Below, piece by piece: positions 10,501-21,565 of a DNA stretch of 64,000 bases (positions within the stretch are counted from its first letter, which is position 1; each line of letters opens with the position of its first letter). This DNA comes from Fagopyrum homotropicum (Eukaryota; Streptophyta; Magnoliopsida; Caryophyllales; Polygonaceae). The stretch is from positions 82,952,560 to 83,016,559 of the forward strand of contig BSWB01000002.1 in NCBI GenBank assembly GCA_033239125.1, given 5' to 3'. The position numbers and the translations under genes were made by a program. The notes beneath the pieces are model-generated. The model saw nothing but the letters and a program-made list of their open reading frames with translations. It was not told the DNA's origin and did no database searches.

Positions 10501-11620
10501 TGCGACGGTAATCCTCCGGAGGCCCTAGTTTCAATTCTTGTAATGGCTTCCGCCATTTGATCAACCTGCTTCTCAAGGTTCTTGATACTTGATTATGTTG
10601 TTTGGACATGAGTAGCAAAGTGTTTAGTCAAAACCTGCAACATATCTTCAGTTGATTGATACTTACCTTGGCGGGGCTGCTGTTGTTGGTTTTGTTGATC
10701 CCTCCAACGAAAATTCTGTTGGTCACGCCAATTTGGCATGAAATTCTGTGCATAGGGATCGTTCCTAGGTCTTTGCTGCTGTGGTTATCCATAACCCATT
10801 GCGTTTACTTCAGCATCGTCATCTTGAACTTGTGGACACATGTCCGTTGGATGATATGGGTCAGCACAAATTCCACAAGCCTTGAGTTGTTGCGGTGTTC
10901 CCATAAGTGTTACCCTCTTCACCATTTCCTTCAGTTCCGCTAGCTCGGTGGAAATCTCGCTCTTCCCGAAACTCATGGCATGAACTCCTTTCTTAGCCGG
11001 GGTCCTTCCACAGTTCCGAGTTCCTTCCGCTTGTTCCTGTATCTTTTTCAAAGCAAGGTCAGGAGTAGATTTAAGAATATTACCTCCGCAAGCCGCATCG
11101 ACGATCCTCCTTTCATTGTCTAGCAAGCCATTGTACAAGTACAAGACTAGAGCTTGAGTTGAATATCCGTGGAAAGGACAGCTGGATCGGAGGCGTGCAA
11201 ATCTTTCAAAGTACTCGTAGAGAGTTTCGGTTGCCTCTTGCTCGGTGTTGCTTATAGATTTCTTCAAGCTATTGGCCTTCTTAGCTGGAAAGTATTTATC
11301 CAAAAACGCTTTGTGAAGGTTTTCCCAAGTGTCAATGCTCCCGGATGGAAGGTGGTAATACCAATCATCCACCGAATCCTTGAGTGTGAAGCCGAATGCC
11401 CTCATCTTGATCTGTTCTTCGGTAATGTTGGCCGGTTTCATGCTCATACAAACGGTGTGGAACTTCCCAAGGTGCTTGATGGGGTCTTCACCACTTAGCC
11501 CATGGAAGGATGGAAGTAAGTGAATAAGGCCCGGTTTGAGCTCAAAGTTGACTCCTTCCCCTAGTGCCGGTATAGCGACCGCAAGAGGGTTTGAGCTCAA
11601 AGTTGACTCCTTCCCCTTGC
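10500..11620 (-). pseudogene. gag: gag of element B, truncated at both ends
   Basis: Retrotransposon capsid domain on the minus strand: WYYHLPSGSIDTWENLHKAF, a FARLRSSCPFHG-type segment, then a CX2CX4HX4C zinc knuckle (CGICADPYHPTDMC, about 10835-10880), as expected for RNA binding. A TAA near 10783 interrupts it just after the knuckle. The asparagine/glutamine-rich tail continues beyond, with a second stop near 10590. The tail ends in LPSQTVINPKG, typical of the gag end in this group, then runs into post-integrase sequence. The N-terminus is lost at the junction with element C near 11620, so the ATG at 11627 is not a genuine start. Confidence 0.7.
11534..11617. repeat. 29-bp direct repeat beside a chimeric junction
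   Basis: Two copies of the same 29-bp sequence (containing TTTGAGCTCAAAGTTGAC) at 11534-11562 and 11589-11617, 55 bp apart, inside the gag of B. They end within a few bases of the point where element C begins. This suggests a repair or template-switch event at the junction (inference). Confidence 0.6.
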
Positions 11621-12508
11621 ACATCATTTAGGAATGATTAAGGCAATTCATCTTTCTCTACTTCTCATCTTGATCATGTTGTTTGAGCACCTCAATTGAT
11701 ATAAAAATTTGACCTCTTTTGACCCATCCGGGAATAGGAGCATGCCAGTGTGTTGAGTGTGTGAAAAGCAAGTGTGGGGTGAAGTTGTTGATGAATGAAT
11801 GTCGTGAATGAAGTGTTGAATTTGTTGTGAAAGTGTAGATAAAAATATAGGTTTGGGGACTTTGGTTTTGATGACGAGTAACTCGGCACCATTCACATAA
11901 TCGGGTGTTTGTGCCTTGCCAAAGTCGGATAAACCAAATGTCCTAACGAGCCTTGGTATGTGTGCCCGGTGTGAGGCACCTCGGAAAAATCCCGAGGTCT
12001 GCTAATCACCAATGTTTCGACTTTTGTACACCAATGCCATTGTCTTAAAAATAAGTGAAAGAAAATGAAAATGAAAAAGAAAAGAAAAGAAAGAAAAGAT
12101 GGAGAAAAATATACACTTGTGGTAAGTTGATCAAAAATGAAATTGTGGAGTTAGTTCCTTTCCCGGATTAGCATCACATGACCTAGAAAAATTCACACCT
12201 ATTCACTACGTTTCTTGGCCTCTTCTTTCCTAAGTCCTTAAGACCTATTTGCATATGTTTAAGACTTAGTGATTTAGATTGGATATACTCATGATCATCT
12301 TGACTTCTTCATCTTCACCTTTCGTGCATGCTTTCGAGTTACGTATAATTGTCTTTCCATGCCTTCATTCATTTGATGCATGATTGCTTGTCCATTTCCA
12401 TGAAACATGACTATGAAGGTGATCCATCTTATGAAGCACAATCCCAAAAAGATGTTATGTTTATTTCTGCATTCATAAATCATGTCATCTCTTAGCCTAT
12501 AGTTGGAC

Positions 12509-12547
12509 CTTGCTCGGGGACGAGCAAGTTTTAAGTATAGGGTATTT
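12509..12547 (+). promoter_or_regulatory. 3' polypurine tract with hairpin (A-type), element C
   Basis: CTTGCTCG (12509-12516), loop GGGA (12517-12520), CGAGCAAG (12521-12528), then AAGTATAGGG (12533-12542) and TATTT before the LTR. Compared with element A one stem pair is changed on both sides (T-A to C-G), a compensatory change. Confidence 0.7.
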
Positions 12548-14196
12548 TTATAACATGATTAATGACGCTAGTTTAGGCATTCATTTAGACAGTTTTCCAG
12601 TTATTCATGCATGGTTTGACATTAGTTCATGACGTCTACACGAACTATTGTCGGTTTTATAGGTATTTTGGGGAACCTTTGGAGCTTAATCGATAAATTT
12701 GAGGATCATTCCTCGTGATGACACACTACCGGACTCATTAAGGAGCAAGCCAGGAGCTAAGGAGAAGACATAGGACTTTGTTGGTGCATGCCTTGCACCA
12801 ACTCGTGGCTTAACGATCCAACGGAAGCTGAACCACCAAAACCACGGCCCAGAGGCCATTTCCACGCTCGTGGTTTTGGCCGTGGTTCTCTCTGGACAGC
12901 TGTGACAGATGTCCCACGATCTCCATAACCGACTCTTGCCTTTGATGGAGGATATAAGTGGTCCTGCAGGCTGATGCTGAGGATCCTCTCCCACAATCTC
13001 TCACAACACATCATTCCATTGGAGAGCTACTGTTGGAGGAGAAGAAGACACTCTCATTGGGAGAAGAAGAAGAACACTAGTTTTAGAGTTTTTAGAGTTT
13101 TTGAGGGATTTTTGGAGTGACTTGTTGAAGACATTTGCAAGGATTTGTAAGGAACGATTTGGACCTTCTTTTGAAGGGTTGTAAGTCTTTCTTAAATATA
13201 TATTAAGCTTGGTTTACTTGTGTTTACTTGTTTATCTTCTCTTTCATTTCATTTGCTTGCTATGGAAGCCATGAATGTTTGCTTGTTGAGTTTTAATGTT
13301 AAAATGCTTGTTGTTGGCTAAATAGTTGTGATTCTAGGGTAATGAAATGATAGTTATGGCTTGGACTATGATAGAATAGACTTAAATGTATCCTTCGATG
13401 ATTTGCTTGCTCGAACCTAACTTCTGCTAGAAATCACGGTCAGTTCTTCAAGAACCACGCTCGTGGTTTAGTATGAACAACCCGTGATTTTCTCTATTAT
13501 GCTTGTATTGATGAATCTGAATGTTAGGATGTTAGATTGTTGATATCCTAGTGTTTGTTAAGCATAATCTAGCCTAGGGTAACCTAATGCTAGCAAACTA
13601 AGTGAGGAGAGAGACCTACCCGGTGATTTCCGACCTTAAGTACCAATGATGACGAACTCTAGGTAGTAGTGAGCCTTATAAGCCGCTATTGGACTAAGTG
13701 TGCTAGGATTGATGTTTAGGAATTGCCTTCCCGAGACTTACCCGGTAAGGAGAGGTTAGACCCCTAGATAGCAATCCGGTTTGTGTAGATTTCCCAACCT
13801 TAGGCTCCTAGAGACTTACCCGGTGATAGGACCTAGTTGCGGGATTAGTGGATCATGAGACCTACCCGGTGATTGATCCCATTTGAGAAATATTCCTTCC
13901 CAACATACCATATCTAGTCCAAGGTTGATTAGAAGATTGAGTCCAATGCCATAACCTGAAGTCCTAACCCCTAGAATCCGCTTTTCTCTCTTTGATCACC
14001 TATCTCGCCTTTGTGTTGCTAGCTAGAGTTGTTAGTTTGTTTTACAATCTTGCATCAATTGTGATCTTGTTTGATCACCACAAAACCAACCCAAAAACAT
14101 TATGATTTTCATTTTTTTATTCCTTTCTCTTTTCTTAGACTAGATTTGCACTATCAATAATCACCTATCTGATTCAATTTCACCTTAGTCTTTGTG
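12548..14196 (+). repeat. 3' LTR of element C, 3' end missing
   Basis: It starts TTATAACATG where related LTRs have TGATAACA, so the terminal G has mutated. It has four GAGACYTACCCGGT motifs (about 13611, 13733, 13811, 13857), CCACGG-type words upstream of a weak TATA (ATATAAG, about 12951), and the tag CCACGCTCGTGG at 13455-13466 between GTTCTT and GAAC. It ends abruptly after CTTAGTCTTTGTG. Confidence 0.8.
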
Positions 14197-14997
14197 CTTT
14201 GGTGATGCAAGCACTGATCGTTTCCCCGAGGTGAAATTGTGACCACTTGATACGGATTGCGTTGTGACTGGTAAGTCCTTGGGACTTACTTAGCGAGCAG
14301 TTATGGGTTTGAGTGTGTGTTGTGGTAGTTGTGTGTGCATATGTATGTTGCATTTATAACATAACCGGACTAGGACGACCATATATGCATATTAATTGGC
14401 CCAAGTGTATGATAACAAACTGTGATAACTTGTCTAGCCCATAATTGGGTGGTTAGGGGGTTCTCTGCGACCAGTGCTCCAGGTGGTGATGATTGTCACC
14501 AATTCCAAACCTGAGGAGAAACGAGGACAGAGGCGGGAGAGTTTTACTCCCCATGTCACAAGGAATGAATTAGAAATGATATAACTTAAATGAAGATAAT
14601 AAATGGATATGTGTTTGTACATAGCAAGATGCGATGTGTTGATGTGCTATATGTGCTACTACTTCAACTAATAGTTTCATATCGTGTTGTAGATGATCCG
14701 CAGGTTAGGAAGATTGCAGACTGAGCCAGATGGTTGATGAGCCGAGGGCTTCCGTACACTAGTTTGTGCGAGGGTTGTGAGATGTTTTGTACTTGTATGA
14801 TTATGGTTTGCTGTTTTGTACTTGGTTGAGTTTGTAACCTTTTGATTGTATATATTCATACAGTTTGATGTATTTGGTTTTAATCTATATGTGCCTTGTT
14901 GTAAGATCCAATGAACTTGTTGTCATGCTAGAGTCAGGATCCATTGTGAGATCCTAGCCCAGTAACATCCTAAGTCCCGCATATTTGGTATGTTACA
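14197..14997 (+). repeat. 5' LTR remnant of D1 (R-U5 side)
   Basis: Ends in TATGTTACA directly before the primer site. The left end is truncated against element C; the expected TGTAA start is not present. A related fragment is at 33236-33480 (shared: GTTGTAAGATC, TGAACTTGTT, TGTGAGATCCTAGCC). Confidence 0.7.
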
Positions 14998-15001
14998 AAG
15001 T

Positions 15002-15013
15002 TGGTATCAGAGT
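15002..15013 (+). promoter_or_regulatory. Primer binding site, tRNA-iMet type (D1)
   Basis: TGGTATCAGAG, complementary to the 3' end of plant initiator tRNA-Met, five bases after the LTR end. Standard for Del/Tekay and many other plant retroelements. Confidence 0.85.
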
Positions 15014-15099
15014 TTAGGTTAACAACAATGGCACTTGAAATCTACAATAAAGGTCGAATAGATAAATAAACAGAAACCGAAAGGGGTCTGACTTTTGGA

Positions 15100-16330
15100 A
15101 AAGGATTTTGGTTTTGAATGAGTAGAATGATTTGGGATGGAGTGTCGTTCCTGAGACTAGGAGCGGTGGAGCTGCGAGACAGAGATCACAGCTAGTCGAG
15201 TCAGATGACTTGGATCATGTCTCAATGAGGGGACTAGAGTTCTGCGCGGAAATCAGGCGAGTCAAGGAGGCTGCCAGAGCGGGTAGACGTGCCCCGGATG
15301 TGCCAGCACAGGTAGGATCTTCTAAGATGTCCTAGGGAGCTACTCAGGTGCCAGTTTGCCGGCGCTTGCTACTGAGGTTGTTCGAGCTCCAAAGGAGTAT
15401 GTACGGCCTCAATTAGACACTTGGTTGAAGGCATTCTATCAGATGAGAGTACCACCTTTCTCTAGGAAGGTGGGATTGGAGACTGAGGTATGAATTGGAC
15501 ATGTGGACTCAGCCCTTGAGTCTATTAGATGTCTAGAGGACAGACAAATAGAGTTGGTCCAGTCTCTGTTCCTTGACCTTACTCAGTAGTGGAGGAGGAC
15601 CATGCGGATCCAAACAATCAGTTATGACTAGATGAGGAGCGTGATCAAAGAGCGTTTCTGCCCTGCCTCATCGAGGAGGGAGAAACTGTAGGATTTTGTC
15701 GAGCCAGGCTTCGAGGATGTGCCGATAGCTGATGTCATTAGTCATTTCCAGGAGGACCTGGAATTATTGGGTCCAGCTGCACCTTCAGAGGATTAGCACG
15801 TGTATTTGTTCTCCCGTCGACTGAGGGAGAGTACACGTTCTACATGGCAGGTTTTCATTGCGAGTCTTTGACAGACTATCAGGACAGAGCCTTAGCTTAC
15901 TAGTGTGAGTGGGCTAGCCAAAGGAGGACTTCTCAGACGGGACAGTTTGAGAAGAGACAACATACAAGGTAGACTAGTGAGGAGCATCTGAATACTGGCG
16001 AGGCCAGACTCAGGGCCGCTCGAGTTATATAGTGTCTGCACAGACTTTCGAGAGGGGCCGGTAGTGTTACAACTATGGAGGATTTGAACATATGAGATTG
16101 GATTGCCCGAGAGCACAATCGACATGCTTCTCTTGTGGGAGGCCAATATATCGGACTATGTTTTGTCGTCAGGGCAAGACGCCGTCACAATAGGGATCTT
16201 CCCCTATTGGTTCAGTAGGAGGTAGGCAGAGACCGCCTCAGCACCAAATACAGGGACATTAGAGAGTCCCTAATCATCCTCCTATTCAGGGTTCTGCTCC
16301 AGGACCAAGTAGAGGTAGAGGTCGAGATGG
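15100..16330 (+). pseudogene. gag: gag of D1, heavily broken
   Basis: Capsid/nucleocapsid remnant with many stops and frame changes. The clearest landmark is a zinc-knuckle region at about 16066-16190: CYNYGGFEHMRLDC, in which the second metal-binding Cys has become Tyr, followed by a second Cys-rich motif (CFSCGRP). No complete start can be assigned; an ATG at 15132 opens a 67-codon piece. Confidence 0.6.
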
Positions 16331-16369
16331 TGGTGCTAGTGACATCAAGGGAGTTAGGGGTAGAGTTTT

Positions 16370-16884
16370 TTTAGTTGAGGAGCGTTGAGGAGCCGCCAGC
16401 GCCAACCGATATAGGTACGATTCTGATTAATGGTTTACCTATTAGAGTTTTTATTGATACGGGTGCTACGCACTCTTTCATTTCTGATGCATGCGTTGAT
16501 AGACTGACCTTAGATACGATAGAGGATAGACCTTTCTTGATAGGGTTACCAGATGGAGGTCATGTTAGCTATACCCGATAGGTACACGGTTGTCTTATAC
16601 ATTTAGGAAACCGCGATTTGATTGTGGACTTCTTTCTTATGCCACTGGTGCATGAAGAAGTCATTTTGGGTATGGATTGGATGGATAGACATCATGCTGT
16701 GTTAGATGTTGGTAGGAGGACCGCGACGGTCTCTACCGAGTCGGGTCACATAGAAATTTTCCGAGGTTGGGCCCTTGGAAAGTCCGGTATGGTTATTAGC
16801 GTAGTACGAACAACGAGATTGATTGCACAGGGTTGTGATGCCTTCTGTGTTATGCCATTAAGGAGAGCGAGAGTCCAGTCTTAG
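16370..16884 (+). pseudogene. Aspartic protease of D1
   Basis: Retropepsin-like domain that would cleave the polyprotein. The active-site motif VFIDTGATHSFIS is intact (about 16447-16485). A TAG at 16579-16581 interrupts the frame; the second half (16618-16884) keeps VILGMDWMDRH, the conserved region after the protease core of this group. Confidence 0.75.
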
Positions 16885-18389
16885 AGGATATCCCAGTGGT
16901 CTGCGAGTTTTTGGATGTGTTCGCTGAGCCATCTAGTTTACCGTCTCAGAGGAGCATATATTTTGGCATTGAGCCTGGTACGAGACCGATCTCGAAGGCC
17001 CCATACCGTATGGAGCCTATCGAGTTGTTAGAGCTGAAGAAGTACTCGAGGAGTTGGCTGAGAAGGGCTCTATCCACCCTAGCGTATTCCCGTGGGGAGC
17101 ACCTGTCCTCTTCATGCAGAAGAATGACGGATCGTTGAGATTGTGCATTGATTATAAAGAGCTGAACAAGGTGCCATCAAGAACAAGTATCCTTCACCCC
17201 GCATCAATGACTTGTTAGATCAGCTTTAGGGAGCGACCGTGTTCTACAGGATTGACTTGCGCTCGGGATATCACTAGTTGAGAATGAGAGGCAAGGATGT
17301 GCATAAGACGGCATTTCGGAGTCGGTATGGCCACTACAAGTTTATAGTGATGCCATTCGGGCTCACGAATACGCCCACCGTCTTTATGAAGTTGACGAAT
17401 GGAATATTCATCGACTTCATGGATCAGTTTGTGGTGGTCTTCATAGACAATATCCTAGTGTACTCTCGTAGCAAAGAGGAGTATGCAGGACATCTGAGGA
17501 CAGTGTTGCGAGTTTTGCGGGATAGAGAACTTTATGCTAAGTTCTCTAAGTGCGAGTTCTGGATGCCAGTGGTAGCATTTCTGGTCATGTCGTCTCTACC
17601 GAAGGGATCAAGGTTTATCCGGTGAAGATCGAGTGTGTAGCAACATGAATGACACCAACGAACGTCAAGGAAGTACGCAACTTTCTTGGATTAGCCAATT
17701 GTTACCAACGATTTGTGGAGGGATTCTTTGTGATTGCCCGTCCACTTACCCACCTGTTGAGGAAGACTACCCGGTTTGTATGGTCTGAGCCGTGTACTCA
17801 AAGTTTTGAGGACCTGAAGAGACGTCTGACTTCCGCTCCCATCTTAGCGCAGCCGGAGGGCACATAGGATTTTGTGGTCTACAGTGATGCATCCAAGCTA
17901 GGCTTGGGATGTGTTTTGATGTAGCGTGACAAAGTGATTGCATATGCGTCTAGACAACTGAAGACGTATGAGGAGAACTACCCGACTCATGATCTGGACT
18001 TGGAAGCGGTAGTTCATGCACTAAAGAATTGGAGAAATTACCCGTATGGTGCCAAATGTCCGATCTTTACAGACCATAAGAGTTTGAAGTATATTTTCAC
18101 GCAGCGGGAATTGAATAACGGCCAGTGTAGATGGCTTGAGTTGATCAAGGACCTTGACCTTGAGATTTTGTACCAGCTAGGGAAGGCGAACATTGTCGCC
18201 GACGCCCTAAGCAGGAAGACGCCTCGAGAGAAGACTATTGCGAGATTTATAGTTCAGCCCCACCTTCAGAGAGATCTAGTATGGTTAGAGATGGACATCC
18301 AATTTCTTGATGAGGATGCTCAGTTGAGCATCTTAGAGGCTATATCTGATCTGTTGGGTGAGATCCAACAAAGCAAGGGACCTGCTTGA
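16885..18389 (+). pseudogene. pol: Reverse transcriptase and RNase H of D1
   Basis: RT pieces in order: FGIEPGTRPISKAPYRM (about 16960), a frame change near 17035, CIDYKELN (about 17140), then KFIVMPFGLTNTPTVF and FIDNILVYS (17278-17625). The second Asp of the catalytic pair is Asn (AAT at 17449-17451), which should abolish polymerase activity. The connection region follows (NVKEVRNFLGLANCYQRFV, 17649-17867). RNase H begins with YSDASKLGLG and continues through FTDHKSLKYIF and ADALSRK (to about 18220). Stops separate the pieces. Confidence 0.8.
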
Positions 18390-19796
18390 CACTAATGAGG
18401 ATACGAGGTAGGATGTCTCGTGATGATGCCCCACAATTCTCCATAGGAACAGATGGAGTGATGAGATGCAACAATCGCGTTTGTGTACCCGCAGATGCGA
18501 ATCTGAGACAGAGGATATTACAGGAGGCTCACTGTACACCTTACTCAGTGCACCTAGTGCGACTAGGATGTATCAAGATGTGAGACGTTCATACTGGTGG
18601 GGAGGGCTGAGGCCCAATGTGGCCAGATTTGTGGCACATTGCGCGACTTGTCTGCAGGTCAAGATAGAGCATTACAGACCAAGAGGAGAGCTCCACCCAC
18701 TACCAGTACTGCAGTGGAAGTAGGTGGACATCTCCATGGACTTTGTGACAAGATTGAAACCAAGCAGGAGCTTTGATGTTATATGGGTTGTGCTGGACAG
18801 ACTGACGAAGACTGCATGTTTTATTCCTATTCGGGAGACGTGGCCAGTGATCAGATTGGCTGAGGAGTTCAATAGACAAATAGTGAGACTCCATGGTGTA
18901 CCGAGGATGATCGTCTTAGATCGAGATGGACGATTTACCTCGAGGTTCTGGCTGCCCTGGGGATAAGTTTACACTTCACTATTGCATTTCATCGTCAGAC
19001 AGATGGTCATTCTAAGAGGACCATTCAGACGCTTGAGGATATGTTGCGAGCTTGTGTGTTGGACTGATGAATGGGATGGTTAGATCACCTCCCCTTAGTT
19101 GAGTTCTCGTACAACAACAGTTGGCATCCATCGATTGGGATGGCCTTATATGAGGCACTGTATGGGCGTAGATGTCGTACACCATTATGCTAAGATGAGC
19201 CTAGCAGGGGCAGTGGATTAACACCAGAGCAGATTCTGGACGATATTGCACGAGTGACGCTTATCAAAGAGAGGATGTTGGCCGTACAAAGTCGCCAGAA
19301 GTTGTATGCAAACAAAAGGCGTTGACCTCTAGAATTCAGAGTTGGAGCTCATGTCTAGTTGAGAGTAACTCCGACGCGTGACGTCAGACGTTTTGTCATA
19401 ATGGGGAAGTTGAGTCCCCGATATGTTGGTCCATTTGCGATACTGGATAGAGTTGGGAGAGAAGCATACAGATTGGCTTTGCCTCCGAGATTAGAGGTTG
19501 TTTACCTTGTGTTTCATGTGTCTCAACTAAGGGAGTATATACCAAATCCGAGACACATCGTCAACTATGATGACCTAGTGGTTGAGCCGGACCACACCTT
19601 TGTTGAGCATACAATTGCAGTCCTAGAACGAGGTGTGAGACGCTTGCGTTCGAAGGACATTCCTATGCTGAGGATACAATGGTCTAGAGGAGGACCTAAT
19701 GAGGCTACATGGGAGACAGAGGATAGTATCCAGAGGAACTATCCAGAGTTCTACACCGAGATAGATGCACTTGTAGGATCTAGGAGTAGATCTTAG
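18386..19796 (+). pseudogene. pol: Integrase with chromodomain of D1
   Basis: N-terminal zinc-binding region (VAHCATCLQVK, about 18640), then the catalytic core: first Asp in VDISMDFV (about 18724), second Asp in IVLDRDGRFTSRFW (about 18915). At the third position, in the DGHSKRTIQTLE segment, the catalytic Glu is Lys (AAG at 19014-19016). Many stops lie between 18966 and 19359. The final open piece (19359-19796) has the GPY-type segment (YVGPFAILDRVGREAYRLALP). It ends in a chromodomain-like tail (LRIQWSRGGPNEATWE), thought in chromoviruses to steer insertion to heterochromatin. Confidence 0.8.
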
Positions 19797-19910
19797 TGCT
19801 ATCTTGGTGAGTGTTATATTATGTGTTTATGTGATATGTTGTGTTTTCGTGCTGGTTGTGATGTGTTATACGATCTTTTAGATCTTGTTTGCTAGCGTTA
19901 CTTGTGTTTA

Positions 19911-20180
19911 TAGCTAGAGATGGTTTTTTCCTCCACGGTATGGTGATATAATTAGGATTAGCTGGAGATGGTTATTCCTCCATGCTAGTGTTTATGGACA
20001 TAGTTTGAGTGGAGATGGTTTTCCTTCACGCCCTTGCGTTAGGAGTGCGGTTTGGCTGGAGATGATTTTTCTGCATGCCATTGTGATGTGGTTATTGGTT
20101 GGCTAGAGACGGTTTTCCTCTATGCCTTGGTTAGCGTGTTTGAACATGTTGTTGGAGTAGATGATTCCTCCATGTTGTGA
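19911..20180 (+). repeat. Six degenerate tandem repeats in the 3' UTR of D1
   Basis: About 46-52 bp period; consensus core GGCTGGAGATGGTTTTCCTC, usually followed by CATGCC. Copies begin near 19912, 19959, 20008, 20054, 20100 and 20152. Each unit can fold (TGGAG...CTCCA). It lies between the integrase stop and the purine tract; no coding capacity is seen. Confidence 0.65.
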
Positions 20181-20319
20181 TTTGAGGTTATAGAATGTGT
20201 AGCTTGATACCTTATGAGCGGAGATGTGATACCTCTAATACAGAGAGAGTGGTATACCTCGCCGTATGGGTCCGAGAAGATTTGGGATTTGTTCAAGTTT
20301 CGGGACAAAACTTGTTTTT

Positions 20320-20331
20320 AGGGGGATCTGA
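20320..20331 (+). promoter_or_regulatory. 3' polypurine tract of D1
   Basis: AGGGGGA followed within six bases by the LTR start TGTAATATCC at 20332, as usual in Del-type elements. Confidence 0.65.
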
Positions 20332-21182
20332 TGTAATATCCTTAGGGTTCATAGAGACCCCGCCCCTGCATTTCTGAGGCTATGGCGGCCTCAACCACTT
20401 TCCTTGACCCGTTTGACCTGTGCCTTTTCTTTTCCTTCTCCTATAAGTTTCCTTCTTCCTTTCTATATGAGGGTTTCTATTCTTCAGCTCCATTTCCCAC
20501 GTTTCTTTCTGCTTCTTCCTTTCTTTGGTTTCCTCTTGTGGATCTTCCTTAATCATGATCCAAAGAAGAGGTGTGGAGCCTTGTTATTGTGTTGCTGTTG
20601 CTGAGATGTTGAGAAAGTGTTGTTTTGGTGCTGTGGATAGGTAGTGGTGAGGTTCCCATTTCCGAAAGCTTGTTGTGGTAAGCATCTTCTTTCCTTTCTT
20701 CTCCTTTTCTTCTTCTTTAGATTAGGATTCACAAGTTTAGGCTTGTGTAGATCTTTCCTGGACGTTTTGAAGATCATTTGTATGTGTATATGTATGTTGA
20801 TTGCCTTTGGGGAAATGAAGAAGTGAAGAGATCGAGAGACGGATCGAAGAGAAGCCTAAGAGGTGGACCTCTGCAGTTCGACTGCCCCCGCGGATTGGAG
20901 CCGCCTCCCTTGCGACCAGGCCTTGTCGCCGCCCTATGGCCTAGTTTTACCGCCCTTGCGGTGAGCTGCACTCCTACGTCTTCTCGTTTGCGTAGGTGCA
21001 TGTCCAAGACATACCTAGTTGGTATGTTTCCTTTTATTTCCTTTGGCCTTGGCTTTAGAACAGCTAGGCTAGTAGTGTGTGTATGAGATGATGAGATGTA
21101 TGTTGATAATGCCTTAGGCATTTGTGAGCTATGACGTGATATCGAGGTTTTGATTCGAGTTATGGTTTGAGGATGGTTACAT
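20332..21182 (+). repeat. 3' LTR of D1 (U3 side), truncated
   Basis: Starts TGTAATATCCTTAGG and breaks off near 21182 at an integrase fragment of another element. It shares only a short stretch with the 5' remnant (GTGTGTATG...ATGTATGTTG). The two pieces seem to represent different halves of an LTR of perhaps 1.5 kb or more (inference). A GC-rich segment at 20875-20960 is not the GC tag of elements B and G. Confidence 0.65.
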
Positions 21183-21565
21183 CACTAACATGAAGGACGA
21201 TCTCCCCATTGATGACTCCTTTCCTGACGAACAGCTGCACAAGATTGAGGACTGCCTTCATCAAATCTTTAGAGGTAACGAACCATGGTTTGCTGATATT
21301 GTAAATTATTTAGTTTGTTAGGAAATATCTCCCGGGTTATCCTACGCTCAAAGGAAAAAATTCTTCAAGGATGTCCAACATTACTATTGGAACGAACCTC
21401 TACTCTTCAAGCTAAGAGAGGTCGAGATGGAATATTCAGAAGATGCATTACGGAAGACAAAGTAGAAAGCGTCATCCGCCATTGTCATTCACTACCTAGT
21501 GGAGGACATGCTAGTTCCCACAAGACATGCACTAAGGTACTCCAATCCGGTTTCTTTTAGCCTAC
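21183..21565 (+). pseudogene. Integrase N-terminal fragment of an Athila-like element
   Basis: Encodes IDDSFPDEQL, NEPWFADIVNYLVC, a TAG in place of the next residue, PGLSYAQRKKFFKDVQHYYW, and the HCHSLPSGGHASSHKT zinc-binding region, as in K and J. A 1-nt frame change lies near 21411. The left side abuts the broken LTR of D1. The right side is cut at GTTTCTTTTAGCCTAC by the LTR of element E, which evidently inserted here. Confidence 0.75.

Larger units (their letters stand above)
4828..11620 (-). mobile_element. Element B: Athila-like, GC-tag family, truncated and lacking pol
   Basis: Reading on the minus strand: gag (about 11620-10500), post-integrase spacer, ORF3 (9636-8296), 3' UTR with both hairpin-purine modules, and part of the 3' LTR (5805-4828). 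No protease, RT or integrase lies between gag and the spacer. The block GGGTTGCCTCCCG at 10395-10407, normally found just after integrase, follows the gag end almost directly, so pol was deleted or the copy is non-autonomous. A solo LTR (6015-7852) interrupts the 3' UTR. The 5' end is lost at the junction with element C near 11620. Confidence 0.7.
11620..14196 (+). mobile_element. Element C: 3' UTR and truncated 3' LTR
   Basis: Fragment of an Athila-like element of the same LTR family as K and the solo LTR at 6015-7852. 11620-12547 is 3' UTR, with no gene seen, containing the shared AACTCGGCACCATTCACATA block (about 11880). The LTR starts at 12548 and breaks off near 14196, roughly 140 bp short of the end seen in K, where Del-type sequence follows. 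The internal hairpin module and the coding part are missing on the left. Confidence 0.75.
14197..21182 (+). mobile_element. Element D1: Del/Tekay-type Ty3/gypsy chromovirus, degenerate
   Basis: Order: part of the 5' LTR, initiator-Met primer site (15002), gag with zinc knuckle, protease, RT, RNase H, integrase with C-terminal chromodomain, a repeat-bearing 3' UTR, purine tract, and part of the 3' LTR. PR-RT-RH-INT order and the chromodomain place it among chromoviruses; the primer site and LTR ends (TGTAA...TTACA) fit Del/Tekay. All coding parts have stops or frame changes, and key catalytic residues are altered, so this copy is dead. Both LTRs are incomplete, so no TSD can be read. Confidence 0.85.

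Noticed and set aside
14999..15013. Endogenous pararetrovirus suggested by the initiator-Met primer site
   Set aside because: Gag with zinc knuckle, integrase and chromodomain follow, and LTR ends flank it; this is a Del-type retrotransposon.
20875..20960. GC tag of the B/G family inside the D1 LTR
   Set aside because: GC-rich with CCGC words, but the CCGC-AGGG-GCGG order is not present.
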